From the NCBI GenBank assembly GCA_029781855.1, contig JAKOVX010000016.1, positions 1-56,129 of the forward strand: a stretch of DNA of 56,129 nt. The letters are read 5' to 3'. How positions within the stretch are numbered: position 1 is the stretch's first letter; every line of letters starts with the position of its first letter. The DNA comes from Acidobacteriota bacterium. Its GTDB lineage: Bacteria > Acidobacteriota > Blastocatellia > Pyrinomonadales > Pyrinomonadaceae. The position numbers and the translations under genes are program-made. Positions 33,631 to 44,315 of the stretch are shown here, piece by piece. The notes under the pieces were generated by a model. That model did no database searches, was not told the DNA's origin, and saw nothing but the letters and a program-made list of their open reading frames with translations.

Positions 33631-33665
33631 AAAAAAAGACCTTGATGATTGGTTCACCAAGGTCT
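33631..33665 (-). terminator. Intrinsic terminator after clpA
   Basis: Read leftward, AGACCTTG and CAAGGTCT form a perfect 8-bp stem around a 13-base loop, followed by seven T residues (33637-33631). It lies 26 bases past the clpA stop and immediately before the yceI ribosome site. Confidence 0.88.
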
Positions 33666-33690
33666 AGGATGCAGAAAATCGGTTTCAGGT

Positions 33691-35970
33691 TTAGTTTAGA
33701 CTAAAAGCCTCGGCCGGATTGACGGTTATCTCGCCGTCCTCGGCATCGACGAGGAATTTCGTCGCCAATTTCCATTCGTTGGTGATCGGCAGTTTCACCT
33801 TCTGGTCGATGTGTCGTTTCAGGAACCGGGCTCCGTATGCCTGACTAAATCCCTTTTCGGTCAGCAGATCGACCGCCGCTTCCGTCACCTCGATGATCTT
33901 GCCCTGACGTTCCATATTCCGCTGCAGGCTCGCCAGGTAAAGCCGGGCGATCTCGCGAACCTCGTCCATCGTCAACGGGGCAAAGATCACGATCTCGTCG
34001 ATACGATTTCGAAACTCGGGCGTGAACCGCTCTTCGGCGGCTTTTAGGACGTCGCTTCGGATCTGCTTCATGTCGCCGACCGATTTTTGGCCGAACCCGA
34101 GCGGCTGCTCGTACTTCTTGAAATTGCCAGAGCCCAGATTGGACGTCATGATGACGATCGCGTCGGACAGGTAAACCTTCTTGCCGCGTCCGTCCGTGAT
34201 CCAGCCTTCGTCAAAAGCCTGTAGGAAAATGTTCATCAGGTACGGCGAAGCCTTTTCGACCTCGTCGAGCAAGAGAACGGTATACGGGTTGTCGCGAAGC
34301 TGCTCGGTGAGCAGGCCGCCGCGTTCCGAACCGACGATGCCGCGTGGCATGCCGATGAGCTTTTCAATGCCGACGGTCCCGTCGCCATACTCGCTCATAT
34401 CGATACGCACCATCTTGCTCTCGTCGCCGAACATAAATTCGGCAACAGCCTTGGCAAGCTCCGTCTTGCCGACGCCTGTCGGCCCGAGGAAGAGCAAAAC
34501 GCCATCCGGCGCGTAATGGTTTTCTTTCAGCGGACCCTTATTGAGCCGCAGACGTTCGGCAACCGCTCGAACGGCGTCTTTTTGCCCGATAACACGGTTC
34601 CCGAGGTCGGCCTCCATCGCCGAAAAACGGTCCGAGGTGTCGCGATAGATCATGTCCTTAGGAATACGAGATTCCTGAGAAATGACGTCGATGATATGCT
34701 CGGGACGGACGACCAACTCGGTCGGCTCATTTATCTCGACCTTGACCGACGCGGTGTCGAGCCAGCCAATTGCTTTGTCCGGCAGGTGAAGGTTGCGAAT
34801 GTACTTCGGCGACATTTCGAGAGCCATATTGATGGCCTCGTCCGAGATCTTTACCGAATAGTTCTTCTCGAGCCGCGGCTTGATCCCCATCAGGATCTCG
34901 CGGGTCTCGTCGATCGTCGGTTCGTCGACCTTCACCAGGCGGAAACGCCGGGCGAGGGCCTCATCATCGCTGATGTACTCTTTGTACTCGGTCATCGTCG
35001 TCGCGCCGATGATCCTCAGTTCGCCGCGTGCGAGCGACGATTTGAACATATTGGCGGCGTCCGATGTCGTGCCCATCGCGGCGCCGGCCCCGATGATGCT
35101 GTGAGCCTCGTCGATGAACAGAATGATGTGATCTTTTTCCTTTACCTCGTCGATGATGCCCTTGATACGCTCCTCGAACATACCGCGAAGCATCGTCCCG
35201 GCGACAAGCCCGCCCATCTGGAGCTGTACGATATGCGCGTCGCGAAGCCGCTGCGGAACCTTTTCAGGTTCAAGTTCGATCAAGCGGGCCAATCCCTCGA
35301 CGACCGCCGTCTTGCCGACGCCCGGTTCGCCTACAAGCATCGGCGAATTCGACCTTTCGCGGTGCGAGAGGATCTCGATCATCTGCCGGATCTCGCGTTC
35401 GCGGCCGATCGTCGGCGCGATCTTGTCCTGACGGGCAAGCTTGTTCAGCGAGACGCCAAAGTGGCGTAGGAACGACGGAAGTTCGAATTTCTGACGTGTT
35501 CGCTCCTCTTCCTTTTCCCTCTTTCGGATCCGGGTTCGAGCCGTTTGTGCGACCTCGTCGGACGGAACGCCGAGATTCTGAAGCACGTCGTTCAAGACGC
35601 TTCGCTCATCGTTTGATAGGACGTAAAAAATGTCGCTGCCGTCAATCACGCGCCGTCCCTGCGATCGCGCACGGTCCATCGCCCGCTTGAACAACTCGGT
35701 CGTCTCCGGTGCGATCCGATAACCTTTGCCGCTGTGCTGACGGCCGATCTCGACGCGTTTTTCGATCAAAAGCTTTACCGAACGCGGATCGACCGACAGG
35801 TCGCGCATCGTCGATGAGAACAATTCGTCCTCCTCGAACGCGAGTGCCTGCAGTATATGCTCGACCGCCACGTAATTTTGATCACGCTTCTTGGATTCGT
35901 TGAGCGCCGTCTCGAGCACCCGCCGACCGCTCTCGCTGAATTTATCTTTATATGCGTCTATGTCTGCCAT
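33691..35970 (-). CDS. clpA: ClpA-type AAA+ unfoldase
   Basis: A 759-residue HSP100 unfoldase with an N-terminal Clp-N repeat domain (FSESGRRVLETALNESKKRDQNYVAVEHILQAL). NBD1 has [15 protein letters not shown] and NBD2 has [17 protein letters not shown]. The coiled-coil middle domain of ClpB and ClpC is missing, which points to ClpA. The tip sequence PLGFGQ in NBD2 is at the place of the IGL/LGF loop that docks ClpP. ClpP and ClpS are not in the window. It has its own terminator (33631-33665). It lies in a series of heat-shock genes but is separated from grpE by 128 bases. Confidence 0.94.
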   Translation of the reverse strand: MADIDAYKDKFSESGRRVLETALNESKKRDQNYVAVEHILQALAFEEDELFSSTMRDLSVDPRSVKLLIEKRVEIGRQHSGKGYRIAPETTELFKRAMDRARSQGRRVIDGSDIFYVLSNDERSVLNDVLQNLGVPSDEVAQTARTRIRKREKEEERTRQKFELPSFLRHFGVSLNKLARQDKIAPTIGREREIRQMIEILSHRERSNSPMLVGEPGVGKTAVVEGLARLIELEPEKVPQRLRDAHIVQLQMGGLVAGTMLRGMFEERIKGIIDEVKEKDHIILFIDEAHSIIGAGAAMGTTSDAANMFKSSLARGELRIIGATTMTEYKEYISDDEALARRFRLVKVDEPTIDETREILMGIKPRLEKNYSVKISDEAINMALEMSPKYIRNLHLPDKAIGWLDTASVKVEINEPTELVVRPEHIIDVISQESRIPKDMIYRDTSDRFSAMEADLGNRVIGQKDAVRAVAERLRLNKGPLKENHYAPDGVLLFLGPTGVGKTELAKAVAEFMFGDESKMVRIDMSEYGDGTVGIEKLIGMPRGIVGSERGGLLTEQLRDNPYTVLLLDEVEKASPYLMNIFLQAFDEGWITDGRGKKVYLSDAIVIMTSNLGSGNFKKYEQPLGFGQKSVGDMKQIRSDVLKAAEERFTPEFRNRIDEIVIFAPLTMDEVREIARLYLASLQRNMERQGKIIEVTEAAVDLLTEKGFSQAYGARFLKRHIDQKVKLPITNEWKLATKFLVDAEDGEITVNPAEAFSLN

Positions 35971-36098
35971 ATCTTTCGTCTATCTTGCTGACCATGCCGA
36001 CCGGAAGAAACGTGGAGGGAAACTCACACCTTATAATACCATTTCGTCCGCAACCCGGAAAAGGATTTTTCGCGGCGAATAAAATGTCAACTATCTGA

Positions 36099-36752
36099 TC
36101 ACTCAGCCGCAGTCTCTGCCATCAGCTTACCTACTTGGACGCGGGCCGGACGAAGCAGTTTGCCCCCGAACTTATAACCTTTTGAGTATTCGGCAGTGAT
36201 CTTACCGTCGCTGTCCTCGTCCGCCGGTATCGTGTCAACAGCCTCGTGCAATTCCGGATCAAAATCCGTTCCGATCGACGCTATCGGCTCAACGCCGACA
36301 TCGATAAGCGCACGCTCGAAACTTCTGGCCGTTCCTATCACGCCGCTCCGGAGATGGTCGACCGACGGGTCGGTCTCGGAGGACGCGACAGCCAGATTCA
36401 AATTGTCCAAAACCGGAAGCAGCGTTGTCAGAAAATTGAACTGAGCCTGTTTTCCGCGATCTTCAAGCGTTTTCATCAACCGCGCCCGCATCTCGGCCGT
36501 TTCGCGTTCGAGGTTTGCCTTGGCCTCCTCGAATTTTGCCTGCACGCCGACGAGCTTTGACTCAGCCGCCTCGCGTCGTTCGGTCTCGGCCTTCAAGGCC
36601 GATTCGAGCTTGATCTCGTTCGCGGATTTGACCGGAATCTTCGGCTCCGGATCGTCAGCGATCCGCTCACCATCGGGGCTAAACCGCCGTTTATCATTGA
36701 TCGGTATCTTTTCCTCGACCTGTTCGTCGGGAGCGATTTCGTTCTCGTTCAT
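36099..36752 (-). CDS. grpE: Nucleotide exchange factor GrpE
   Basis: DnaK cochaperone that releases ADP. The 217-residue protein has an acidic, charged N-terminus, a long helix (VKSANEIKLESALKAETERREAAESK and onward, given here in part), and the C-terminal beta-domain signature VEPIASIGTDFDPELHEAVD with TAEYSKGYKFGGKLLRPARVQVGK (split across the motif). The start at 36752 (MNENEIAPD) is preferred over an in-frame GTG 18 bases upstream. dnaK and dnaJ are not in the window; the gene instead follows clpB, the disaggregase that works with DnaK. Confidence 0.94.
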   Translation of the reverse strand: MNENEIAPDEQVEEKIPINDKRRFSPDGERIADDPEPKIPVKSANEIKLESALKAETERREAAESKLVGVQAKFEEAKANLERETAEMRARLMKTLEDRGKQAQFNFLTTLLPVLDNLNLAVASSETDPSVDHLRSGVIGTARSFERALIDVGVEPIASIGTDFDPELHEAVDTIPADEDSDGKITAEYSKGYKFGGKLLRPARVQVGKLMAETAAE

Positions 36753-36784
36753 TTTCTTTCGCTTAAACACTTACCTAAATACTA

Positions 36785-36820
36785 AGGCTTCGGGCACCAA
36801 TTTGAAAGCGCTCGAAGCCT
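36785..36820 (-). other. Hairpin between clpB and grpE
   Basis: AGGCTTCGGGC (36785-36795) pairs with GCTCGAAGCCT (36810-36820) over 11 bp with one wobble, and the loop is 14 bases. No T tract follows on the leftward strand. It may attenuate or process the clpB-grpE transcript. Confidence 0.55.
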
Positions 36821-36842
36821 CCAACCATCGACCGTCCTGCGA

Positions 36843-39446
<2,604 letters not shown>

Positions 39447-39471
39447 GGTTTTGTACCACTAAGTTTAATCC

Positions 39472-39533
39472 CAAAGACGCGGAAGACGCAGAGTTTTTTT
39501 CGGAACCTAGGTCCGAGGCTCTGCGTCTCCGGC
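39472..39533. repeat. Imperfect hairpin with 9-bp period, hsp20-clpB gap
   Basis: The left arm is AAAGACGCG, GAAGACGCA, GAG and the right arm is CTCTGCGTC, TCCGGCGTA, AGCGTC. GCGGAAGACGCAGAG (39479-39493) pairs with CTCTGCGTCTCCGGC (39519-39533) with one bulge. The loop contains a second small palindrome, ACCTAGGT. It lies 13 bases past the hsp20 stop. Confidence 0.78.
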
Positions 39534-39546
39534 GTAAGCGTCAAAA

Positions 39547-40038
39547 TTAGGCACTTGCCTTCTTGGCAGTGTCGATCGTCTTCGGTGCGGCGTCGGTGCC
39601 GATCACCTCGATCTTGCGTGCCTTGGTCTCCTCGCGCTTCGGCAGGCTGACCTGAAGGATGCCGTTGGTGAATTCGGCCTTAGCTCCGTCCGCGGTCACC
39701 GTGTTGGGCAGCGTGAACGACCGGGTGAATGTGCCGTATGATCTCTCGACACGGTGATAGTTCTCCTCGTCGGTCTTCTTTTCAAATTTCCGCTCGCCCT
39801 TAAGCGTGAGTACGTTGTTCTCGAAGAGAAGTTCAAAATCGTCACGGTTCATGCCCGGAAGTTCGGCCTCGAGCACGAGATTTTCCTTATTCTCAAATAT
39901 ATCTACCTTCGGTGCCCAAACTCCGTTGAGCATCTCTTCGCGGCCGCTTGTGGCCGGAGCAGCGCTGCTGAACAGGCGATTTACCTCGTCCTGCAAAGTG
40001 CGAAGGTCGCGAAATGGGTCGTATCTGACTATGTTCAT
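39547..40038 (-). CDS. Hsp20/alpha-crystallin family small heat-shock protein
   Basis: A 163-residue holdase of the standard bacterial class A type. It starts MNIVRYDPFRDLRTLQDEVNRLF, continues with WAPKVDIFENKENLVLEAELPGM and ends the alpha-crystallin domain with GILQVSLPKREETKARKIEV. The start at 40038 has GGAGG 8 bases upstream; an ATG at 40044 lies too close to that site. A consensus promoter (40092-40120) and a palindrome over the likely transcription start (40069-40084) precede it. It is followed by clpB, so both may be induced together. Confidence 0.95.
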   Translation of the reverse strand: MNIVRYDPFRDLRTLQDEVNRLFSSAAPATSGREEMLNGVWAPKVDIFENKENLVLEAELPGMNRDDFELLFENNVLTLKGERKFEKKTDEENYHRVERSYGTFTRSFTLPNTVTADGAKAEFTNGILQVSLPKREETKARKIEVIGTDAAPKTIDTAKKASA

Positions 40039-40068
40039 GATCATTTCCTCCAATAAATCTAGATTAAT

Positions 40069-40084
40069 GACTAATTACTTAGTC
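40069..40084. promoter_or_regulatory. Palindrome at the hsp20 transcription start (candidate operator)
   Basis: GACTAA and TTAGTC form a perfect 6-bp inverted repeat around TTAC. It covers the predicted start of transcription, just downstream of the -10 hexamer. It is neither CIRCE nor HAIR. A repressor acting here would control hsp20 and perhaps clpB. Confidence 0.5.
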
Positions 40085-40091
40085 TAAAAGC

Positions 40092-40120
40092 ATAATAAAA
40101 CCTGAGTACGATGTTGTCAA
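40092..40120 (-). promoter_or_regulatory. Consensus sigma70-type promoter of hsp20
   Basis: Read leftward: TTGACA (40120-40115), a 17-base spacer, TATTAT (40097-40092). Near-consensus hexamers at ideal spacing suggest strong housekeeping-sigma transcription held down by a repressor, rather than a heat-shock sigma factor. Confidence 0.8.
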
Positions 40121-40289
40121 GTAAAGTGATGAGAAATCTTTCAACTAACAAAAATTACGAATAGACGCCGCGTCGGGTGACACTTTCGCTCGTTCTCGGT
40201 TATATTTGTTGTCGCATCCGACCTCGAAAACTTGAACGTCAACTCCGATAGGTGATGACGGATCCCGATACAAAGCGAGCAGGCAGAAT

Positions 40290-41369
40290 ATGAAAATCCT
40301 TCGCGAAGTTCTTTGGCCATTGGCAGCGGTTCTGGCGGCCTTTGTTGTCGGCGGGATCCTTGTCCTTTTGATCGGCGACGACCCGATCCAGACTTTCTAC
40401 CAGCTGATCGGCAATTCGTTCGGCTCGCTGAACGATCTTGGGTACACACTTTTCATCGCGACGCCGCTGATCTTCACAGGTCTCGCTGTCGCGGTGGCGT
40501 TTCGCTGCGGGCTGTTAAATATCGGAGCCGAAGGCCAGCTTTACGTTGCTGCGTTCGCAACTGCCTGGGTCGGTATCAAGTTCGGCGGCGTGATGGTGAA
40601 CGTCTTCGGAAAGGAAGAGAACTGGTCGTGGTTCAGCCTGCCGGCGGTTTTGCTTGTTGGGTTGTGCGTTCTCACGGCTGTCGTCGCCGGCGGCATCTGG
40701 GGTGCCATCCCCGGCATTCTGAAAGCTAAATTCGGTTCGCATGAGGTGATCAACACCATCATGCTTAACTTCGTTGGAATTTCGCTGGTAAGTTATTTCA
40801 CGCAGTATTTCTACAAGATCCCGGGCGACCCGATCATGGAAACGGCTGAGATCGGGCAAGCGGCCCACATTCCGCGGATCAGTCAATACATACCCGGAAT
40901 GCCCGACTTCGTCCCGCTCAGCGTGGCGTTCCTGCTCGCGATCCTGATGTGCGTGCTCGTCTACATCTTTTTGTGGAAGACAAAATGGGGTTACGAGCTC
41001 CGTGCGGTCGGCGAGAACGCTCTTGCCGCCGAATATGGCGGTATCTCGGTAAAGAGACAGATCATCATCGCGATGACGATCTCTGGGGGTTTGGCCGGAA
41101 TGGTCGCGATCGGCGAGGTGCTCGGCTATCGTTACCGCTACTATGACGGATTTTCGGACGGCTGGGGCTATCTCGGCATCGCCGTCGCGTTGCTCGGACG
41201 CAATCATCCGCTCGGAATTTTTATTGCCGCGATCTTCTTCGCTGTGCTGAAGCGCGGCGACATTTTCGTCGACATCGAAACGAAATACGTCTCAAAGGAC
41301 CTGGTCGAGGTGCTTCAGGCGATAATAATCATTTTTGTGGCGTCGCTGCAGAGGTATACGAGGAAATAA
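40290..41369 (+). CDS. Nucleoside ABC transporter permease (BmpA-type system, NupP-like)
   Basis: A 359-residue inner-membrane permease of the branched-chain/nucleoside (BPD_transp_2) type. It has about ten membrane helices, with FRCGLLNIGAEGQLYVAAFA near residue 72 and GENALAAEYGGISVKRQIIIA near residue 245 as family landmarks. Relatives YufP/NupP and RnsC take part in purine and pyrimidine nucleoside uptake. Its stop is one base from the next gene's ATG. The downstream salvage genes support nucleoside specificity. No ABC ATPase or BmpA-like lipoprotein gene is adjacent. Confidence 0.9.
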   Translation: MKILREVLWPLAAVLAAFVVGGILVLLIGDDPIQTFYQLIGNSFGSLNDLGYTLFIATPLIFTGLAVAVAFRCGLLNIGAEGQLYVAAFATAWVGIKFGGVMVNVFGKEENWSWFSLPAVLLVGLCVLTAVVAGGIWGAIPGILKAKFGSHEVINTIMLNFVGISLVSYFTQYFYKIPGDPIMETAEIGQAAHIPRISQYIPGMPDFVPLSVAFLLAILMCVLVYIFLWKTKWGYELRAVGENALAAEYGGISVKRQIIIAMTISGGLAGMVAIGEVLGYRYRYYDGFSDGWGYLGIAVALLGRNHPLGIFIAAIFFAVLKRGDIFVDIETKYVSKDLVEVLQAIIIIFVASLQRYTRK

Positions 41370-41370
41370 G

Positions 41371-42291
41371 ATGTCCGAACTACTTACACCAGCGTTTATC
41401 CTGATCTTGCTTTTCTCGTCGATTCGGCTAGCGACACCGTTGATCTTCGCGGCGTTGGGCGGAATGTTTTCCGAGCGTGCCGGCGTGATCAATATCGCTC
41501 TCGAGGGCCTTATGCTCACCGGAGCGTTCACGGCCGCCGTTGTCACTTATGAGTTAAGCAATCCGTATCTCGGTTTCCTGGCCGGCATGGCCGCCGGAGC
41601 GGTGGTCGCATTTGTATTCGCCGTGGCGGTTATTAAGTTCGAGGCGGATCAGGTGGTCGCAGGTTTTGCCGTGAGCCTTCTTATGCTCGGTTTGCCCGCG
41701 GTCATCAGCAGTCGGTTATACGATTCGGCCGGTTCGACCGAGCAGATCGCCCGCGAGTTTCTGCTGCCGAACTACTTCAACCGAATATCGATCGCTTCGA
41801 TCCTGGCGTTCCTGTTGGTTCCTCTTTGTTGGTACGTCTTATATAAGACGCCCTTCGGACTTCGTATCCGGTCGGTTGGTGAAAATCCCGAAGCAGCAGA
41901 CGCGGCGGGCGTAAATGTTATCAAACTCAGATATGTTGCGGTCGTTCTATCCGGTGTCTTGGCGGCAGCGGGCGGAGCGTATCTCTCGATCGGCCAATCG
42001 TCCCTCTTCACTCGTGGTATGTCGGCCGGCCGCGGCTACATCGCCCTCGCCGCACTGATCCTTGCGAAATGGCGGCCCGTACCGGTCCTATTCTCGTGTC
42101 TTTTCTTCGGATTCACCGAGGCGTTGGCTATCCAGATGCAAGGCGTCATCAAAATGCCTTCAGGCGAGGATGTTCCGGTCCAGTTCATTCAAATGATCCC
42201 GTACGTGCTGACGATCATCGTGCTTGCCGGATTCATCGGACTGTCGAAGGCCCCGAAGGCTCTTGGAATCCCATACAGGAAGGAAAGCTAG
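41371..42291 (+). CDS. Nucleoside ABC transporter permease (NupQ-like)
   Basis: The second, shorter permease of the pair, 306 residues. Family landmarks are GGMFSERAGVINIALEGLML near residue 30 and VGENPEAADAAGVNVIKLRY near residue 170, with about eight to nine hydrophobic segments. The start at 41371 (MSELLTPAF) has CGAGG upstream and lies one base after the preceding stop, so the two permeases are co-translated. They would form a heterodimeric channel. The ATP-binding protein must be encoded elsewhere. Confidence 0.91.
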   Translation: MSELLTPAFILILLFSSIRLATPLIFAALGGMFSERAGVINIALEGLMLTGAFTAAVVTYELSNPYLGFLAGMAAGAVVAFVFAVAVIKFEADQVVAGFAVSLLMLGLPAVISSRLYDSAGSTEQIAREFLLPNYFNRISIASILAFLLVPLCWYVLYKTPFGLRIRSVGENPEAADAAGVNVIKLRYVAVVLSGVLAAAGGAYLSIGQSSLFTRGMSAGRGYIALAALILAKWRPVPVLFSCLFFGFTEALAIQMQGVIKMPSGEDVPVQFIQMIPYVLTIIVLAGFIGLSKAPKALGIPYRKES

Positions 42292-42301
42292 AGTGTTCCG
42301 G

Positions 42302-42322
42302 GTATAGCACGATGTGCTATAC
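42302..42322. promoter_or_regulatory. Perfect dyad overlapping a -10-like element
   Basis: GTATAGCAC (42302-42310) and GTGCTATAC (42314-42322) form a perfect 9-bp inverted repeat with a 3-base centre. The right arm contains TATACT (42318-42323), a good -10, but the -35 position is poor. This is how autorepressed promoters often look. No convincing gene follows. Confidence 0.5.
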
Positions 42323-42485
42323 TTGAGACATGAATGCCAGTATTTTCGTACTTTTTGGTCGGGGCTCGCTCACCATACGCATCCGAGCCTGGTTACGATC
42401 GCGCACGTTCAATATGAGATCGCTTAAATTACGTGTTGTCTCGTCCTCTGTCCGTCTTGTCCAAAAAACGTTAAATTACAAAATC

Positions 42486-42576
42486 GTGGGACAGTGGGAC
42501 AAAACGCGATTGTGTCAATATTTTCATATATTTAGCCTGTCCCACCTTTTGTCCCACTTTAACGGGCCGTGGGACA
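42486..42576. repeat. Five copies of the 8-mer GTGGGACA in both orientations
   Basis: Forward copies at 42486-42493, 42494-42501 (tandem) and 42569-42576; inverted copies (TGTCCCAC) at 42538-42545 and 42550-42557. The two outer groups can pair with the inner pair in alternative ways. Confidence 0.8.
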
Positions 42577-42758
42577 AGAATCCAGCAAATTTGAAGATTT
42601 TCACGTTTTGGACGATGGGCGGGCGCCGTCGAAATTACACATTTTCGGCGGGCTTCGTTAGGCCGGCTTTTGCGAAACGCGAACGAGAACTTATGACATT
42701 TGAACCGATCCGAGTTCGGCTTTCGTTGTATGAATTGTGTTAATCTTAAAAGCCAATT

Positions 42759-43616
42759 ATGTCGTACGAACAGGCCGCTGCAGCGGCTGAATTTATCAGA
42801 TCTAAATACCGGGGCGAGCCGCGGACGGCGATAGTCCTCGGCAGCGGGCTCGGGGCGTTTGCTGACGAGCTTTCAAACGCGGTTCGGATCCCGTATGAGG
42901 AGATCCCGGGATTTGCCCGCTCGACGGTCGAGGGACACGCCGGGCAATTGGTTTTGGGCGAGATCGGCGGCGTGCCGGTCGCGGTCCAGCAGGGACGTTT
43001 TCACTATTACGAAGGCTACACGATGGAGCAGGTGACGCTGCCCGTTCGGACTTTCGGATTGCTTGGCATCAAGAACCTTATCCTGACGAACGCAGCCGGC
43101 AGCCTGAACTCGGACATGCAGCCGGGCAGCCTGATGCTGATCACCGACCATTTGAACTTGATGGGTGTCAATCCGCTGCGGGGGCCGAACGATGAGCGAT
43201 TCGGGCCGCGGTTTCCGGATATGACGGCGGTCTACGACCGCGAGTTTCAATACCTGGCCAGCGAAGAGGCAAAGGCGATCGCACACGAACGCTTCGACAA
43301 GGGAATCGACGACGAGCTGACACTCTTTATGCAATGGGGCATATATTGCGCCCTTTCGGGCCCGACGTACGAGACACCTGCTGAGATCCGTATGTACCGC
43401 GAGATGGGAGCTGACGCTGTCGGAATGTCGACGGTTCCCGAGGCGATCGCGGCTCGTCATCAGGGCATGAGGGTCCTCGGAATCTCGTGTATGACAAACA
43501 TGGGAGCCGGCATGGGCGACGAGCCGATCGACCACGAAGAGGTCATGGTCACCGGCGCCCGCGTCGCCGACGTGTTCAAAGAACTGCTGCGGCGGATCGT
43601 TGGCAGAATGGACTGA
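42759..43616 (+). CDS. punA: Purine nucleoside phosphorylase (trimeric, PNP-I type)
   Basis: Phosphorolysis of inosine and guanosine to base and ribose-1-phosphate. The 285-residue protein has the phosphate-binding GSGLGAFAD near residue 28, the conserved GRFHYYEGYT near residue 84, LTNAAGSLN near residue 110, and ALSGPTYETPAEIRMYREMG followed by ADAVGMSTVPEAIAARH. These are PNP family 2 (trimeric) signatures rather than hexameric DeoD. It follows the nucleoside permeases after the gap at 42292-42758 and precedes udk and cdd, so it is part of a salvage cassette. Confidence 0.95.
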   Translation: MSYEQAAAAAEFIRSKYRGEPRTAIVLGSGLGAFADELSNAVRIPYEEIPGFARSTVEGHAGQLVLGEIGGVPVAVQQGRFHYYEGYTMEQVTLPVRTFGLLGIKNLILTNAAGSLNSDMQPGSLMLITDHLNLMGVNPLRGPNDERFGPRFPDMTAVYDREFQYLASEEAKAIAHERFDKGIDDELTLFMQWGIYCALSGPTYETPAEIRMYREMGADAVGMSTVPEAIAARHQGMRVLGISCMTNMGAGMGDEPIDHEEVMVTGARVADVFKELLRRIVGRMD

Positions 43617-43685
43617 GACAGGATCGACAAAATTTTGGAATGACGAATGGCTGCGCCTTGGCGCCCACTCGGTGGAACTGACTTT

Positions 43686-44315
43686 ATGATAATCGGCATA
43701 TGCGGCGGCACAGGTTCGGGAAAGACGACGATCTCTCGTGCGATCGTGGACTCGGTCGGGACGGAAAAGGTCGTGCTGGTCGAGCAGGATTCGTATTACC
43801 GAAATCTCGCCGATATGCCGCTCGACGAGCGTCATCAGGCGAATTTCGACCATCCCGATTCGCTTGACAGCGATATGCTCGTCAACCACATCCTTAGGCT
43901 GAAGCAGGGCTTGTCGGTCGAGATGCCGCTGTATGACTTCAAGACACACACGCGCAGCGATAAGATCTTGGTCATCGACCCGAAGCCGGTAGTCATAGTC
44001 GAAGGCATTTTGATATTTGCAGAGCCGCGGGTTTTGGATCTGCTCGATGTTCGGGTGTTCGTCGATACGCCTGATGACATACGGCTAATGCGCCGGCTGC
44101 GGCGGGACATTACGGAACGCGGACGGACGTTTGAGCGAACGCTCGAACAGTATGAGCGGACGATCCGGCCGATGCATTTCGAGTTTGTCGAGCCGTCGAA
44201 ACGGCACGCCGACATTATCATTCCCGAGGGCGGACAGATGGGCGTCAGCGTCGATTTCTTATGCGGAATGGTCCGGGAAAAGCTGAATCGGACCCAAGAA
44301 TTACAAGTGTCATAA
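43686..44315 (+). CDS. udk: Uridine kinase
   Basis: Phosphorylates uridine and cytidine with ATP or GTP. The 209-residue P-loop kinase begins MIIGICGGTGSGKTTISRAI with the Walker A motif. LVEQDSYYRNL, YDFKTHTRSDKILVI and VIVEGILIF are the usual uridine-kinase blocks, followed by the lid RRLRRDITERGRTFERTLEQY. The start at 43686 gives the normal family N-terminus and has GGTGGA upstream. The stop is immediately adjacent to the cdd ATG (TAA ATG), so the two are coupled. Confidence 0.96.
   Translation: MIIGICGGTGSGKTTISRAIVDSVGTEKVVLVEQDSYYRNLADMPLDERHQANFDHPDSLDSDMLVNHILRLKQGLSVEMPLYDFKTHTRSDKILVIDPKPVVIVEGILIFAEPRVLDLLDVRVFVDTPDDIRLMRRLRRDITERGRTFERTLEQYERTIRPMHFEFVEPSKRHADIIIPEGGQMGVSVDFLCGMVREKLNRTQELQVS

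Larger units (their letters stand above)
42292..42758. other. AT-richer gap rich in inverted repeats, no convincing gene
   Basis: A stretch of 467 bases between the permease and phosphorylase genes. It holds a perfect dyad (42302-42322), a GGCTCG/CGAGCC inverted repeat near 42364-42389, five copies of GTGGGACA in both orientations (42486-42576), and a CGCCG/CGGCG hairpin near 42630. Composition is visibly more AT-rich than the neighbours. A 137-codon rightward frame starts at 42330 but its product looks non-proteinaceous. It may be a structured leader of the salvage operon or a decayed element. Confidence 0.5.

Noticed and set aside
34516..35469. Long open frame antisense to clpA
   Set aside because: Same reason: it mirrors codon bias of the AAA+ gene and has no ribosome site or recognisable domain.
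42330..42743. A 137-codon rightward open frame between the permease and phosphorylase genes
   Set aside because: The product is basic, of odd composition, runs through the GTGGGACA repeats and has no ribosome site. It looks like translated non-coding DNA.
42873..43949. Long leftward open frame covering punA and the start of udk
   Set aside because: It spans two well-supported genes on the other strand and gives a His/Arg-rich product typical of antisense translation.
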